Source of the DNA: CAMLIZ01 sp966212505
GTDB taxonomy: Bacteria > Pseudomonadota > Gammaproteobacteria > Burkholderiales > Burkholderiaceae_C
NCBI GenBank assembly: GCA_966212505.1
Contig: CBIHRS010000012.1
Span: forward strand, 70,037-134,036
Direction: 5' to 3'
DNA: 64,000 nt
Position 1 is the stretch's first letter, and each line of letters begins with the position of its first letter. Both the position numbers and the translations under genes were made by a program. Positions 15,476 through 23,750 of the stretch are shown here, in pieces. Under the pieces are notes generated by a model that saw only the letters and a list, made by a program, of their open reading frames with translations, was not told the origin of the DNA and searched no databases.

Positions 15476-17112
15476 CCCGTGCCTTTCACCGCATCCACCG
15501 TCAGCGGCACCACGGCGACCAAGCCCTTGTCGGCATAGGCGGTGCGGCAGTCGGGCTTGCCGGCCTTCTCCAGTTCCTCGGCCAGCTTGGACTTGCGCTC
15601 GGGCGGCGGCGGCAGCAACTGCAACGCACCGCGCGAGCCCATGCTCGAGATCGGCGCGCCGCGCGGCCGCGGCAGGTCGAGGTTGAGGCGGGGGGCGCTC
15701 GCGGGAACCGAGGGCGCAGTGGCCACGTCATGGCCCTGCTGCGCGCCGGCATCGGGCGATCCGACCGCGGGGCGTGTGTCGCGCGACTCGGCGGGCGTGC
15801 TGTTGCGGCCCGCGGGCTGAACAGGGGCCGGCGACGCGCTTGGCGAAGGCGTGGCTGTTGCGGGGGTTGTCGCAGGCGTTGGGGCCGGTGCGGGAGCGGG
15901 TGTCGGCGCGGGCGCCGGAACGGTGCTGGTGGGCCGCGGGATCTCGACCGGTTCGACCGGCTTCACCGGTGGCGGCAATGCCGGCTCGCGCGGCTTGACG
16001 ACATCGAGCGGGGGCCGCGGCGCCGGGGCCGGCGTGGGGACGGGCACCGGCACTTCCACCGACTTGGCCGGCATCGGCTGCACATCAGGCTGCGGCTTGG
16101 GAGGGGCCGCGGGCGCCGGTGTCTCGATGGACGGCTTCGGCGGTGGAGGCACCACGACGGGCCGAGGCGGCTCGGGCAGCGGCTCGATCTTCGGCAAGGG
16201 TGCAGGTGCAGATGCAGGTGCAGGCGTGGGGGCAGGCACCGGCTGCGAAGCAGGCAACTCAGGTGCTTTCGCTTGAGCCGGGGCCACCTTCTCGACCTTC
16301 GGCGCCGCGGCGGCCTGTGCGTCGGTCGCCATGCGAGGCACGGGCACGGGCGCCGGTGCCGGCGGCGCAGGTGGCTCTGCCGGTGCAGCAACGGGTGCGG
16401 GGGCCGGTGTCGCCAGCGGCGCCGGAGCAGGCACGGGAGCCGGGGCGACCGGCGCAGGCACAGGGACCGGCGTGGGCAACGCCACCGGCGCAGGCGCCTC
16501 GATCGGCAGCACCGGCGGTGCAGGTGCCGGTGCAGGTGCAGGTGTCGGCACCGGAGGCGCGGGCGCCGGCGGCGGTGGTACCAGCGGCTCGACCGCCTTC
16601 ACGCGGGACGGCTCGGCACGAGGCGGTTGCGGCGCGGGCAGCGGCACCACCTGCGGCGGCGTGGGTGCGGGAGCAGGTACAGGCGGAGGTGCCGGTGCCG
16701 GCGCTTCCGGCCGCACCACGGGCGCCTGTGGTGCGGCCTCAGCCTCCGTTCCCGGTGCCGGCCCCCAGGTGCCCAGGCGCGCCGCCCCTGGTGTCTTCGG
16801 CACCGGAGGCTGATCGGCCTCGCGCACCGCCCCACCCCAGCGGCGCTGCTTCGCGCTGCCCTCTGGGCCGGTGTAGGCATCCGACACCACCGTGCTGCCG
16901 GTGCCGCGGCCGGGATGCAGGTCGCGCAGCGACACGTTGATCGGGCCCCACACGCCTTCGCCGCGCCGCGCGCTCCCGCCCTGCGTGGTGCCGAAGACCA
17001 GCACCAGCAACACATGCAGCAGGATCGCGAGGACCACGCACTGTTCGATCGGCACCGGCTTCTGCGGAGCCGGCGGCCATCGGCGGGGTGCGGGACTGCT
17101 GGGCGTGGTCAC
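15463..17112 (-). CDS. Very Pro/Ala/Val-rich single-pass membrane protein (TonB-like layout)
   Basis: The 549-residue product has a short cytoplasmic start (MTTPSSPAPRRWPP) and one membrane helix (about residues 22-41, CVVLAILLHVLLVLVFG). A roughly 330-residue segment of PAPAPxP/VPxPxP repeats follows, and then a small C-terminal domain (residues 470-549) with two Cys (DCRTAYADKGL, GTGCKW). This resembles TonB or envelope-spanning linker proteins. No TonB box-binding domain is recognised. A GTG start at 17112 is preferred because the longer ATG form would run into the divergent DUF1653 gene. It lies upstream of, and overlapping, the AlkZ-like gene. Confidence 0.7.
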   Translation of the reverse strand: MTTPSSPAPRRWPPAPQKPVPIEQCVVLAILLHVLLVLVFGTTQGGSARRGEGVWGPINVSLRDLHPGRGTGSTVVSDAYTGPEGSAKQRRWGGAVREADQPPVPKTPGAARLGTWGPAPGTEAEAAPQAPVVRPEAPAPAPPPVPAPAPTPPQVVPLPAPQPPRAEPSRVKAVEPLVPPPPAPAPPVPTPAPAPAPAPPVLPIEAPAPVALPTPVPVPAPVAPAPVPAPAPLATPAPAPVAAPAEPPAPPAPAPVPVPRMATDAQAAAAPKVEKVAPAQAKAPELPASQPVPAPTPAPASAPAPLPKIEPLPEPPRPVVVPPPPKPSIETPAPAAPPKPQPDVQPMPAKSVEVPVPVPTPAPAPRPPLDVVKPREPALPPPVKPVEPVEIPRPTSTVPAPAPTPAPAPAPTPATTPATATPSPSASPAPVQPAGRNSTPAESRDTRPAVGSPDAGAQQGHDVATAPSVPASAPRLNLDLPRPRGAPISSMGSRGALQLLPPPPERKSKLAEELEKAGKPDCRTAYADKGLVAVVPLTVDAVKGTGCKW

Positions 17113-17179
17113 GTGGCGTGCGGGAAAGCCCAAGCATCGCACAAGCCGCTGGTCCTTCTGAACCCGCGACAATCCGGGG

Positions 17180-17392
17180 ATGACAAGCATCCCCACCGGC
17201 CGCTACCGCCACTACAAGGGCCTGGACTACGAGGTGATCGGCGTGGCCCGCCACTCCGAGACCGAAGAGGAAATGGTCGTCTACCGCACGCTGTACGGCG
17301 ACTTCAGCCTCTGGGTGAGGCCGCTCGCGATGTTCACCGAAGAGATCGAGGTCGACGGGCGGCGCGTCAAGCGCTTCCAGTACGTGGGCTGA
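17180..17392 (+). CDS. DUF1653 domain small protein
   Basis: The 70-residue product GRYRHYKGLDYEVIGVARHSE... YRTLYGDFSLWVRPLAMF is a textbook DUF1653 protein. It has the KGxxYEV, HSETEE, VVYRxLY and LWVRP motifs. The function of these small cytoplasmic proteins is not established. It is transcribed away from the Pro/Ala-rich gene and converges on the exported-lipoprotein gene. Confidence 0.9.
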   Translation: MTSIPTGRYRHYKGLDYEVIGVARHSETEEEMVVYRTLYGDFSLWVRPLAMFTEEIEVDGRRVKRFQYVG

Positions 17393-17405
17393 AGACTCTC
17401 CATCC

Positions 17406-18353
17406 TCACTGCAGCGCCGGCCCCACCCACAGCTTCACCGGCTGCGTGCCCGCATCCCAGTCGAGCGTGGCGGTGGCGCGGGTGCAGAACAGCTCCTTGT
17501 TGTCGGCGTCGAGCTGCTTGTTGCAGCAGGGCTTGAAGGTCTGCGCATCGGCGCGCACCACGAGGCTCAGGTCCACGGTCTGCCCCACCGGAAACGCGCC
17601 CAGCCACAGCGTGACCGTCTGCGCGGTGGACGACTGGCCCGGCTTGTCGGCCTTGAAGCCGATGGGGCTGCCGTAGGCCGTGAGGTACTGCTGCTTCTCC
17701 ACGCCGTTGGCGCAGCTGTCGCCGCCCGGGTCGTCGACCAGCTCGGCCTGGCGCGACGCTTCGGTGCTCCAGAACGGATGGCCGCCGACGAACAGGTCGG
17801 CCCGCACGCGCGACTGCCAGCGGCTCGGCCCGTTCTGCTCGGTGAAGCCGGTGATGGTGGCCACCGGCAGGTGGAACTGCACATAGACGTTGTCGGCGCC
17901 CGGCGCGGTGTTGACGCGGGCACGCCACGCAGCCGTGCCCGAGGCCTTGCCCAGGCCGAACGCGGTGAGCGAGAGAAAGGGCATGCCCGCACCGCTCATC
18001 GTGGCCCAGCCTTGGGCCGAGTCGCCTGCCTTCTTGAAATCGAAGCGGGTGTTGCCGGCGGGCTCGCCACTGGTGGCCGGCACGCCGGGCGGGCTCATCG
18101 GGTCGTACTTGGACACGCCGGCATAGCCCGCCGAGGTGGCGCCCGCATGGCGCGACACGTCGTTCTTCGATGCGCCGCCGCCTTCGACCTGCACCAGCGC
18201 CGAGGTGGTGAAGGCCGCGCTCGACAACGGCACCGGCGTGAAGGCGCCGAGGCCCGCGGCCTGCTGCGGCGTGAGCGGATGCACCGGCGATGGCAGTGCG
18301 CTGCAGCCTGCGAGCGCGAGCGCCGCGGCAATGGAGAGCAGGGCGTTTTTCAT
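17406..18353 (-). CDS. Exported lipoprotein, paralogue of the upstream gene (MNIO locus)
   Basis: The 315-residue product has a lipoprotein signal MKNALLSIAAALALAGC, with Cys at residue 17. No known domain is recognised. It shares a core with the preceding gene product: a strand reading LFVGGHPFWSTEA (LYADELPLWSSES in the paralogue), then LSLVVRADAQTF before a Cys-rich segment (PCCNKQ, ELFC). Its ATG overlaps the stop of the upstream paralogue (ATGA). It is the last gene of a five-gene minus-strand operon containing a DUF692 enzyme and its presumed peptide. It may be a surface acceptor, carrier or structural protein for the peptide product; this is inference. Confidence 0.75.
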   Translation of the reverse strand: MKNALLSIAAALALAGCSALPSPVHPLTPQQAAGLGAFTPVPLSSAAFTTSALVQVEGGGASKNDVSRHAGATSAGYAGVSKYDPMSPPGVPATSGEPAGNTRFDFKKAGDSAQGWATMSGAGMPFLSLTAFGLGKASGTAAWRARVNTAPGADNVYVQFHLPVATITGFTEQNGPSRWQSRVRADLFVGGHPFWSTEASRQAELVDDPGGDSCANGVEKQQYLTAYGSPIGFKADKPGQSSTAQTVTLWLGAFPVGQTVDLSLVVRADAQTFKPCCNKQLDADNKELFCTRATATLDWDAGTQPVKLWVGPALQ

Positions 18354-19336
18354 GGCTTGATCGCGGCGGCCGGCGGCGCCTTGGCGAAGAGGCTCATCGC
18401 GACCGGCGCACCGTTGGTGCCGCCGGCCAGCTTGATGGTCTGCTGCACGTCGTAGCAGCGCACGTCGTACTGGTTGCCACCGTAGAAGCCGCCGCCGGTG
18501 ATGCCGCAATCGGTGGCGAGCGTGGCCGCGTCGGCGCGCACCACCAGCGTGAGCGTCAGTGCGCCGCCTGCAGCGAGCCGGCCGAGGTAGAGCCGGGCCG
18601 AGCCGGTGCCGGGGGCTCGGTCCCATTGCCATTCGAGCTTGTCGAAGGGGCTGCCGGTCTGGCCGTCGTTCGGATAGAGAAAGGTCGATTCGCTGGACCA
18701 CAGCGGCAACTCATCGGCATAGAGGTCGACCGCGGCACGGGCGTGCGCATTCTTCGGCCGGTGGTAGGTGTAGGTGCCGCCGTTGGAATCGCCCGAGCAG
18801 CAGAGGTCGTAGCCCGGCTCGGCGCTGCGCGTGAACACCGGCACCGCGAGGTCCACGAAGTAGTCGAGCGCCTGGCCGGTGGTGTTGTCGATCTGCACTC
18901 GGTAGCTTGCGGCCGCGCTGCCGCTGCCATCGCGGAAGGCCGCGGCGCGCACCTGCTTCGCGGTCTTCATGTCGGCCTCGGCGAGGCTGCTGTAGTCGCG
19001 CGCGTAGTGGAAATCAGCGCCACCCTGCGAGTAGTCGGCGAGCGGCGTCTTGCGCAGCAGATCGGGATAGGCCGGTGCGGCCTGCAGCGCGGCGTTCCAC
19101 GGCGGTGGCGCGACGAAGGGCTGCGCATCCGCCTGCACCGCCGCGGTCGTGAGCGTGAAGTAGCTCAGCGTGCCGGCGGCGACCTTGGGCTGCGCATCGG
19201 CGCTGGCCCAGTCGATGGCGGTGTGCGTGCCGGTCGCGATCTTCGACACGTTGATCTCGTCGATCGCCCACACCGGACCCATGGCCGCAGTGGCCAGCAG
19301 CAGCCACGCCCATGCCATGCCTCGTCGCATGTTCAT
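18350..19336 (-). CDS. Exported protein, first of two paralogues in the MNIO locus
   Basis: The 328-residue product has a signal peptide (MNMRRGMAWAWLLLATAAMGPVWA) and a good ribosome site (GGAGG seven bases before the ATG at 19336). The mature protein opens IDEINVSKIATGTHTAIDW and contains DLCCSGDSNGG, LPLWSSES and LTLVVRADAATL, the last two shared with the downstream lipoprotein. No established family is recognised. It follows the DUF692 partner gene by 46 bases and overlaps the lipoprotein start. Several Cys suggest disulfides in the periplasm. Confidence 0.75.
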   Translation of the reverse strand: MNMRRGMAWAWLLLATAAMGPVWAIDEINVSKIATGTHTAIDWASADAQPKVAAGTLSYFTLTTAAVQADAQPFVAPPPWNAALQAAPAYPDLLRKTPLADYSQGGADFHYARDYSSLAEADMKTAKQVRAAAFRDGSGSAAASYRVQIDNTTGQALDYFVDLAVPVFTRSAEPGYDLCCSGDSNGGTYTYHRPKNAHARAAVDLYADELPLWSSESTFLYPNDGQTGSPFDKLEWQWDRAPGTGSARLYLGRLAAGGALTLTLVVRADAATLATDCGITGGGFYGGNQYDVRCYDVQQTIKLAGGTNGAPVAMSLFAKAPPAAAIKP

Positions 19337-19382
19337 CTGCACCCCTCCCCGCGTGAATGCGCGGCAGCATAGCAGCGCCGCG

Positions 19383-19844
19383 TCACGCTGCATCGGCCTG
19401 TCGGGCTTCGGTGTGGCTCTCGATCAGCGCGGCGGCAACGGCTGCGGCCTCGACCGCCAGCACGGCAGGCACGGCGGCCGGCAGGCTGTCGTCGGCAACG
19501 AGGCGGGCCTGCAGGTAGCGGCAGAAGCGGTCGGCCTCGACGAAGAAATGCACGTTGCCTTCCGGGTAGGTGCGCCAGTAGTCGGAAGCTACGTCGCGCA
19601 GCCACGGCCCCAGCGCCCGGCAGGTCTGCGGCAGGTTCAGCGCCAGCGGTGCGAGCCGGTTGGCGCGGTAGACGATGCAGGCGCATTCCATGCCCGGGTG
19701 CTGCACGATGCCGACCAGCCGCTGCCACTCGCGCTCGCTCAGCGCATAGCGCCGTCGCAGCATCGCCGGCTCCTGGCGTGCCTCGTTGCACAGCTCGGGC
19801 GAGGCCGTGAGGTCGGCCAGAGCCTGCTGGAACTCAACCAGCAT
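19383..19844 (-). CDS. DUF692-associated partner protein (MbnC/BufC-like)
   Basis: The 153-residue product begins MLVEFQQALADLTASPELCNEAR and continues RYALSEREWQRLVGIVQHPG, YRANRLAPLALNLPQTCRALG and DYWRTYPEGNVHFFVEADRF. A short protein with the (N)RLxPLxxxLPxT and WxxYP layout directly behind a DUF692 gene is the pattern of MbnC/TglI/BufC-type partners, which bind the precursor leader and complete the enzyme. Its ATG overlaps the end of the DUF692 gene by 11 bases. Assignment rests on context plus pattern, not on a strong sequence match. Confidence 0.7.
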   Translation of the reverse strand: MLVEFQQALADLTASPELCNEARQEPAMLRRRYALSEREWQRLVGIVQHPGMECACIVYRANRLAPLALNLPQTCRALGPWLRDVASDYWRTYPEGNVHFFVEADRFCRYLQARLVADDSLPAAVPAVLAVEAAAVAAALIESHTEARQADAA

Positions 19845-20757
19845 GGGCCACCTCCGGCTCGAGCACGCAGCACGCCGCCAGCTCGTGCATGCGTTCCAGC
19901 TCGGCCACCAGCGCCTGCGTCCCGATGCGCTCGTGGTAGGTCTCCTGGAACTCGAAGGTGATCGCGCGCAGCCGACGGAAGCGCGGCACGTATTCGAACG
20001 CATGGCGCCACACCTCCAGCGGCGTGAGGCCGGAGTGGCTGTCCATGTAGAAGCCGGCGAAATCGTCGCCGCCGGCGAGGTGGATCTCTTCCACCGCATC
20101 GGGATCGAGCTCGTCGAGGTACTGCTGCATCGGCATGCCGCCGTTGAGCGCGCCGACGTAGAGGTTGTGCAGGTCGAGCAGCGTGCCGCAATGGCCTTCG
20201 GCATGCAGCCGGTTCAGGAAGGCCGGCTCGCTCATCTCCATGTCGGGCACCGGCGTGAAGAAGGCGCCGTTCTCGAGCAGGATGCGGCAGCCCAGCGCCT
20301 CGCGCAGGCGTTGCAGCTTGCCGGCGATGAGCTGGAACGACTCTTCGTCATAGACCACCGGCAGACCCAGCCCGGCCTGCGCATTGGGGACGCTGCCGCG
20401 CGGCGTGAGAAACACGCTCAGGTGTTCGCTGAACCAGCGGAAGCCGCCCATGTCGGCCGACATCGCCGCCACCGCCTCGACGAAGCATTCATCGAGCGGC
20501 ATCGCGCTGGGCAGCGACAGGCCGAGGCCGTGGGCGGCGAGCAGACGCCCCTGCGCGAGGCGCCGGGCCTCGGCCATGGCGCCCAGCGCCCGATGGAAGC
20601 GGCGCCCGCTGCCGGCCTGCGGCCCGAAGTCGAACCACAGCCGGTCGGGCATGACCGCCAGGTACTCGACCAACGGGCCCGCATGGGCGATCAGGTCCGG
20701 ACTGGCCGGGTTGTACAGCAGCCCGACGGCAGGACGGCGCCGCACGGTGGCGAACAT
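19834..20757 (-). CDS. DUF692 / MNIO family multinuclear iron oxidative enzyme
   Basis: The 307-residue TIM-barrel protein opens VGLLYNPAS. It carries the DUF692 landmarks AAHGLGLSLP, EHLSVF, ILLENGAFF, LLDLHNLYVGALN, EIHLAGGDDF, MDSHSG and FEFQETYHERIG. The His, Asp and Glu in these motifs are the usual Fe ligands. Characterised members (MbnB, TglH, ChrH, BufB) modify Cys or neighbouring residues of ribosomal peptides using two or three iron ions and O2. Its ATG is one base from the stop of the 92-residue peptide gene, implying coupled translation. The reaction here is unknown. Confidence 0.9.
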   Translation of the reverse strand: MFATVRRRPAVGLLYNPASPDLIAHAGPLVEYLAVMPDRLWFDFGPQAGSGRRFHRALGAMAEARRLAQGRLLAAHGLGLSLPSAMPLDECFVEAVAAMSADMGGFRWFSEHLSVFLTPRGSVPNAQAGLGLPVVYDEESFQLIAGKLQRLREALGCRILLENGAFFTPVPDMEMSEPAFLNRLHAEGHCGTLLDLHNLYVGALNGGMPMQQYLDELDPDAVEEIHLAGGDDFAGFYMDSHSGLTPLEVWRHAFEYVPRFRRLRAITFEFQETYHERIGTQALVAELERMHELAACCVLEPEVAHAG

Positions 20758-20758
20758 C

Positions 20759-21037
20759 TCAGCGCGAGCCGGGGCCGGTCTTCGCGTCGAGGTTGACGCG
20801 GATGACGTCGGCGAACACGTCCTCGACGACGAAGCTGATGCGGCCCGACATGCAGTTGCAGCCGGTCAGCTTGTTGATGAGGCCGTAGGCCGTGCGGCTG
20901 ATGCGCATGAAGTCCTCTTCGCTGCAGTTCAGCGGCACGCGCGCGCTCAGCGTGTGCTGACCGTCGGGGCTGCGGCCGAGCTTGAGGCTGGCGTGGCGGT
21001 CGAGGGCTTCGAGATCGGCGGTGGTCGATGTGGACAT
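20759..21037 (-). CDS. Candidate MNIO precursor peptide, 92 residues
   Basis: The ATG at 21037 has an excellent ribosome site (AGGAGA six bases upstream). The product has Cys at 38, 60 and 62. The core-like segment LTGCNCMSGR (residues 57-66) is followed by ISFVVEDVFADVIRVNL. There is no signal peptide, unlike bufferins. It is the first gene of the operon and ends one base before the DUF692 start, the usual place for a substrate peptide. The likely modified site is the GCNC segment, but this is inference. It could also be a small accessory protein rather than a substrate. Confidence 0.7.
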   Translation of the reverse strand: MSTSTTADLEALDRHASLKLGRSPDGQHTLSARVPLNCSEEDFMRISRTAYGLINKLTGCNCMSGRISFVVEDVFADVIRVNLDAKTGPGSR

Positions 21038-21289
21038 GGGATGTCTCCTGCTGATGACGGACGGACGATGGTGTCCTGCTCTTCAGGCTAGGCGGCGGCG
21101 CCGGGAAGCGAAAGACGACCCCCTAGAAATTCCGTCCTCTGCCTTGGGGATGACCGCACCCAGAGAAAGCGCCAGGCAAGCTGCTTGCTCCGCCCTGAGT
21201 AGCGCCGCCGGCGGCTTCACTCGGACTTCATGCGGAGTTCACGGCGGCGGGCAACAGTCCGCGCCGTGTCCAACCCTTCTCCGCTCTTC

Positions 21290-22591
21290 ATGTCCAACCT
21301 TGTCGTTCATGGCGGCACGCCGCTGGTCGGCCGCATCATCCCGTCGGCCAACAAGAACGCCGTCCTGCCCATCCTCTGCGCCACGCTGCTGACGCGCCAG
21401 CCGGTTCGGCTGCGCGGCGTGCCGGAGATCACCGACGTGAAGAAGATCCTGGAGCTGTTCCGCACGCTGGGCAGCCGGGTCGAGATCGACTTCGCCACCG
21501 GCGTGCTCGACGTGGACCATCGCGACGCGGTGTTCGACGAGCGCGTGCACCGCCTGCCGGTGGAGATGCGCTCGTCGGTGATGCTGGTGCCGCCGCTGCT
21601 GGCGCGCTTCGGCGTGGCGCGCATCGAGAACGACGTGCAGGGCTGCACGCTAGGTGCGCGCGAGATCGATCCGCACGTGGAGGTGTTCGAGCGCTTCGGC
21701 GGCCATGTGCAGCGCAGCGACGATTCGCTGATCGTGCGCAGTGCCGGCCCGCTGCAGGCCACGCAGCACTGGCTCGACTACGCCTCGGTCACCACCACCG
21801 AGAACTTCGTGATGTGCGCCGCGCTGGCCGCAGGCACCTCGACGCTGACCAACGCGGCCTCCGAACCGCACGTTCAGGAGTTCTGCCGCTTCATGGAGAT
21901 GATCGGCGCGCGCATCGAGGGCATCGGCACCTCGCGGCTCACGATCACCGGCGTCGATGCGCTGGGCGGCGGCGAGTTCACCTTCGCGGAAGACTTCCAC
22001 GAGATCGTGACCTTCCTCGCGCTCGGCGCCATCACCGGCGGCGAGGTGACGGTGAAGAACTCGGCGCCAGAGCACTTTCCGCTGATCGACCGAACCTTCG
22101 CCAAGTTCGGCATCAACGTGACGCATGAGAACGGCTGGTCGCGCGCCACCACCGCCGGGCGGCTGCACGTGCGCGGGCCCTTCACGCGCAACATCCTGCA
22201 GAAGGTGGAAGCCGCGCCCTGGCCCTACCTGCCGGTCGACCTGCTGCCGATCTTCATCGCGCTGGGCGTGCAGGCCGAAGGCAGCGTGATGTTCTGGAAC
22301 AAGGTCTACGACGGCGCCCTGGGCTGGACGGCCGAGTTGTCGAAGTTCGGCGCGCATGCCTTCCTGTCCGACCCGCACCGCGTGATCACCTTCGGCGGCA
22401 AGCCGCTGGTACCGGCCGAGGTGGAAAGCCCCTACATCATTCGCGTGGCGATCGCGATGCTGATGCTGGCGGCCAGCATCCCCGGCCGCTCGGTGATCCG
22501 CAACGCCACGCCGATCCGGCGCGCGCATCCGCGCTTCGTGCAGAACCTGTGCGCGCTGGGGGCGACGGTGGAGTGGACCGAGGGCGATTGA
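21290..22591 (+). CDS. MurA-type UDP-N-acetylglucosamine 1-carboxyvinyltransferase, divergent paralogue
   Basis: The 433-residue product has the full MurA/EPT fold length. It has the conserved Lys (K22 in PSANKNAVLP), ARFG then GCTLGAREIDPH with the catalytic Cys (C119), and RAHPRFVQNLCALGA at the end. MurA adds enolpyruvate from PEP to UDP-GlcNAc in the first committed step of peptidoglycan synthesis. The motif ANKNA in place of the usual GAKNA, and the location away from cell-division or his genes, suggest a second copy rather than the housekeeping enzyme. An upstream GTG (21266) is an alternative start. It is divergent from the MNIO operon. Confidence 0.85.
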   Translation: MSNLVVHGGTPLVGRIIPSANKNAVLPILCATLLTRQPVRLRGVPEITDVKKILELFRTLGSRVEIDFATGVLDVDHRDAVFDERVHRLPVEMRSSVMLVPPLLARFGVARIENDVQGCTLGAREIDPHVEVFERFGGHVQRSDDSLIVRSAGPLQATQHWLDYASVTTTENFVMCAALAAGTSTLTNAASEPHVQEFCRFMEMIGARIEGIGTSRLTITGVDALGGGEFTFAEDFHEIVTFLALGAITGGEVTVKNSAPEHFPLIDRTFAKFGINVTHENGWSRATTAGRLHVRGPFTRNILQKVEAAPWPYLPVDLLPIFIALGVQAEGSVMFWNKVYDGALGWTAELSKFGAHAFLSDPHRVITFGGKPLVPAEVESPYIIRVAIAMLMLAASIPGRSVIRNATPIRRAHPRFVQNLCALGATVEWTEGD

Positions 22592-22600
22592 ACTCGTTTG

Positions 22601-22795
22601 TCAGTCCCGCCGCCGCACCGACTCCTGGCGGGCCTCATCCGAAGCCGGCGGCCGCACGCCGTCGGCCATGCGGTCGCCCTGCCCGGCGTCGATGCCGCGG
22701 CGATGGGTCTCGCCGACGCGCGCATCGTCGGCGTCGGTCTGCTCGCCGCCGTTCATCGCCGGCGGGAACTTCTCTTTCGGTGTGGGCTTGTTCAT
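22601..22795 (-). CDS. Small charged hypothetical protein
   Basis: The 64-residue product begins MNKPTPKEKFPPAMNGGEQ. It is very polar, with many Asp, Glu and Arg, and is probably disordered. A good ribosome site (GGGAG seven to eight bases before the ATG) supports translation. No family is recognised. It lies 37 bases after pbpG on the same strand and ends ten bases from the convergent murA-like gene. Confidence 0.5.
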   Translation of the reverse strand: MNKPTPKEKFPPAMNGGEQTDADDARVGETHRRGIDAGQGDRMADGVRPPASDEARQESVRRRD

Positions 22796-22832
22796 CAGGC
22801 GTCTCCCTTGGAAACGCCTTTGGAGCAGCAAT

Positions 22833-23675
22833 TTACGTGCGCGGCTGCGGCACGGCCGACTTGGTCTGGACCATGGTCGCCGGCATCGCGCCGAGCAGCT
22901 TGTGGATGTTGAGCGCATCCAGCGTACGGGCCGAGGTGCGCATCGCGCCCATCAGCACCACCACCACCTTGCGGCCGGCGGACTCGAGCCGCATCGTCAG
23001 GCAGCGGCCGGCCTCGTTGGTGAAGCCGGTCTTCGACAGCATGATGTCCCAGCCCGGCGCGCCGACCAGGCCGTTGGTGTTGTGGAAGCGGCGCGTGCGG
23101 CCGTTGACCTTGACCACGGCGCCCGTCTGGCTCGTCGCCGCCTCGATCTGCGGATAGCCCGCGGCTGCCTTGGCGATCTTGGCCATGTCGTGCGCCGTGG
23201 CGTGGTTGCGCGGCGAGAGGCCGGTGGGCTCCTCGATCACGGTGTCTTCGAGCTGCAGCGCCGCGATCTTGCGCCTGGCGGCGGCCACGAAAGCCTCGCG
23301 GCCACCCGGGTAGGTGCGGGCCAGCGCGGCGGCGGCGTGGTTGTCGGACGACATCAGCGCGATGTCGATCATCGTGCGGCGCGGCAGCACCGTACCGGCG
23401 GGCACGCCCGAACGGGTGTACTTCAGCGTGTCGTAATCGGCCTTCTCGATGCGGATCGGCTCGTCGGGCGGCAGGTGGGCATCGAGCACCACCATCGCGG
23501 TCATCAGCTTGGTCATCGAGGCGATGGGCGCCGGCGTGGCGGCATCTTTCTCGAACAGCACTTCACCGCTCGATTCATCCATGACGAGCGCGTGGGCGGA
23601 GTGGAAGGAAAGGTCGGCGGAGAAGGCGGCCGAGGTGGCCAGGAACGACAACGCGATGAGGTACTGCTTGAACAT
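22833..23675 (-). CDS. pbpG: D-alanyl-D-alanine endopeptidase, PBP7/PbpG type
   Basis: The 280-residue product has a signal peptide (to about residue 20). It carries the three penicillin-binding motifs of S11 peptidases: SMTK (S53, K56), SDN (S109-N111) and KTG (K214-G216). Length and motifs match PBP7, which cleaves the D-Ala-mDAP cross-bridge of peptidoglycan in the periplasm. The C-terminus is short and lacks the PBP5 membrane anchor. A terminator-like hairpin lies in its 5' leader on the same strand (23751-23792), so attenuation is possible. It is followed by a small hypothetical gene. Confidence 0.9.
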   Translation of the reverse strand: MFKQYLIALSFLATSAAFSADLSFHSAHALVMDESSGEVLFEKDAATPAPIASMTKLMTAMVVLDAHLPPDEPIRIEKADYDTLKYTRSGVPAGTVLPRRTMIDIALMSSDNHAAAALARTYPGGREAFVAAARRKIAALQLEDTVIEEPTGLSPRNHATAHDMAKIAKAAAGYPQIEAATSQTGAVVKVNGRTRRFHNTNGLVGAPGWDIMLSKTGFTNEAGRCLTMRLESAGRKVVVVLMGAMRTSARTLDALNIHKLLGAMPATMVQTKSAVPQPRT

Positions 23676-23750
23676 CGGTAGGCGGTGAAGAGGAGGAAAA
23701 GAACAAGGGCCGCCGTCCGACTACGAATTGCGAGGCCGGTTCCATCCGAA

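Noticed and set aside
15700..16750. Repetitive stretch that looks at first like a CRISPR or tandem array
   Set aside because: It is codon-level Pro/Ala/Val low complexity inside one frame, without regular repeat and spacer units.
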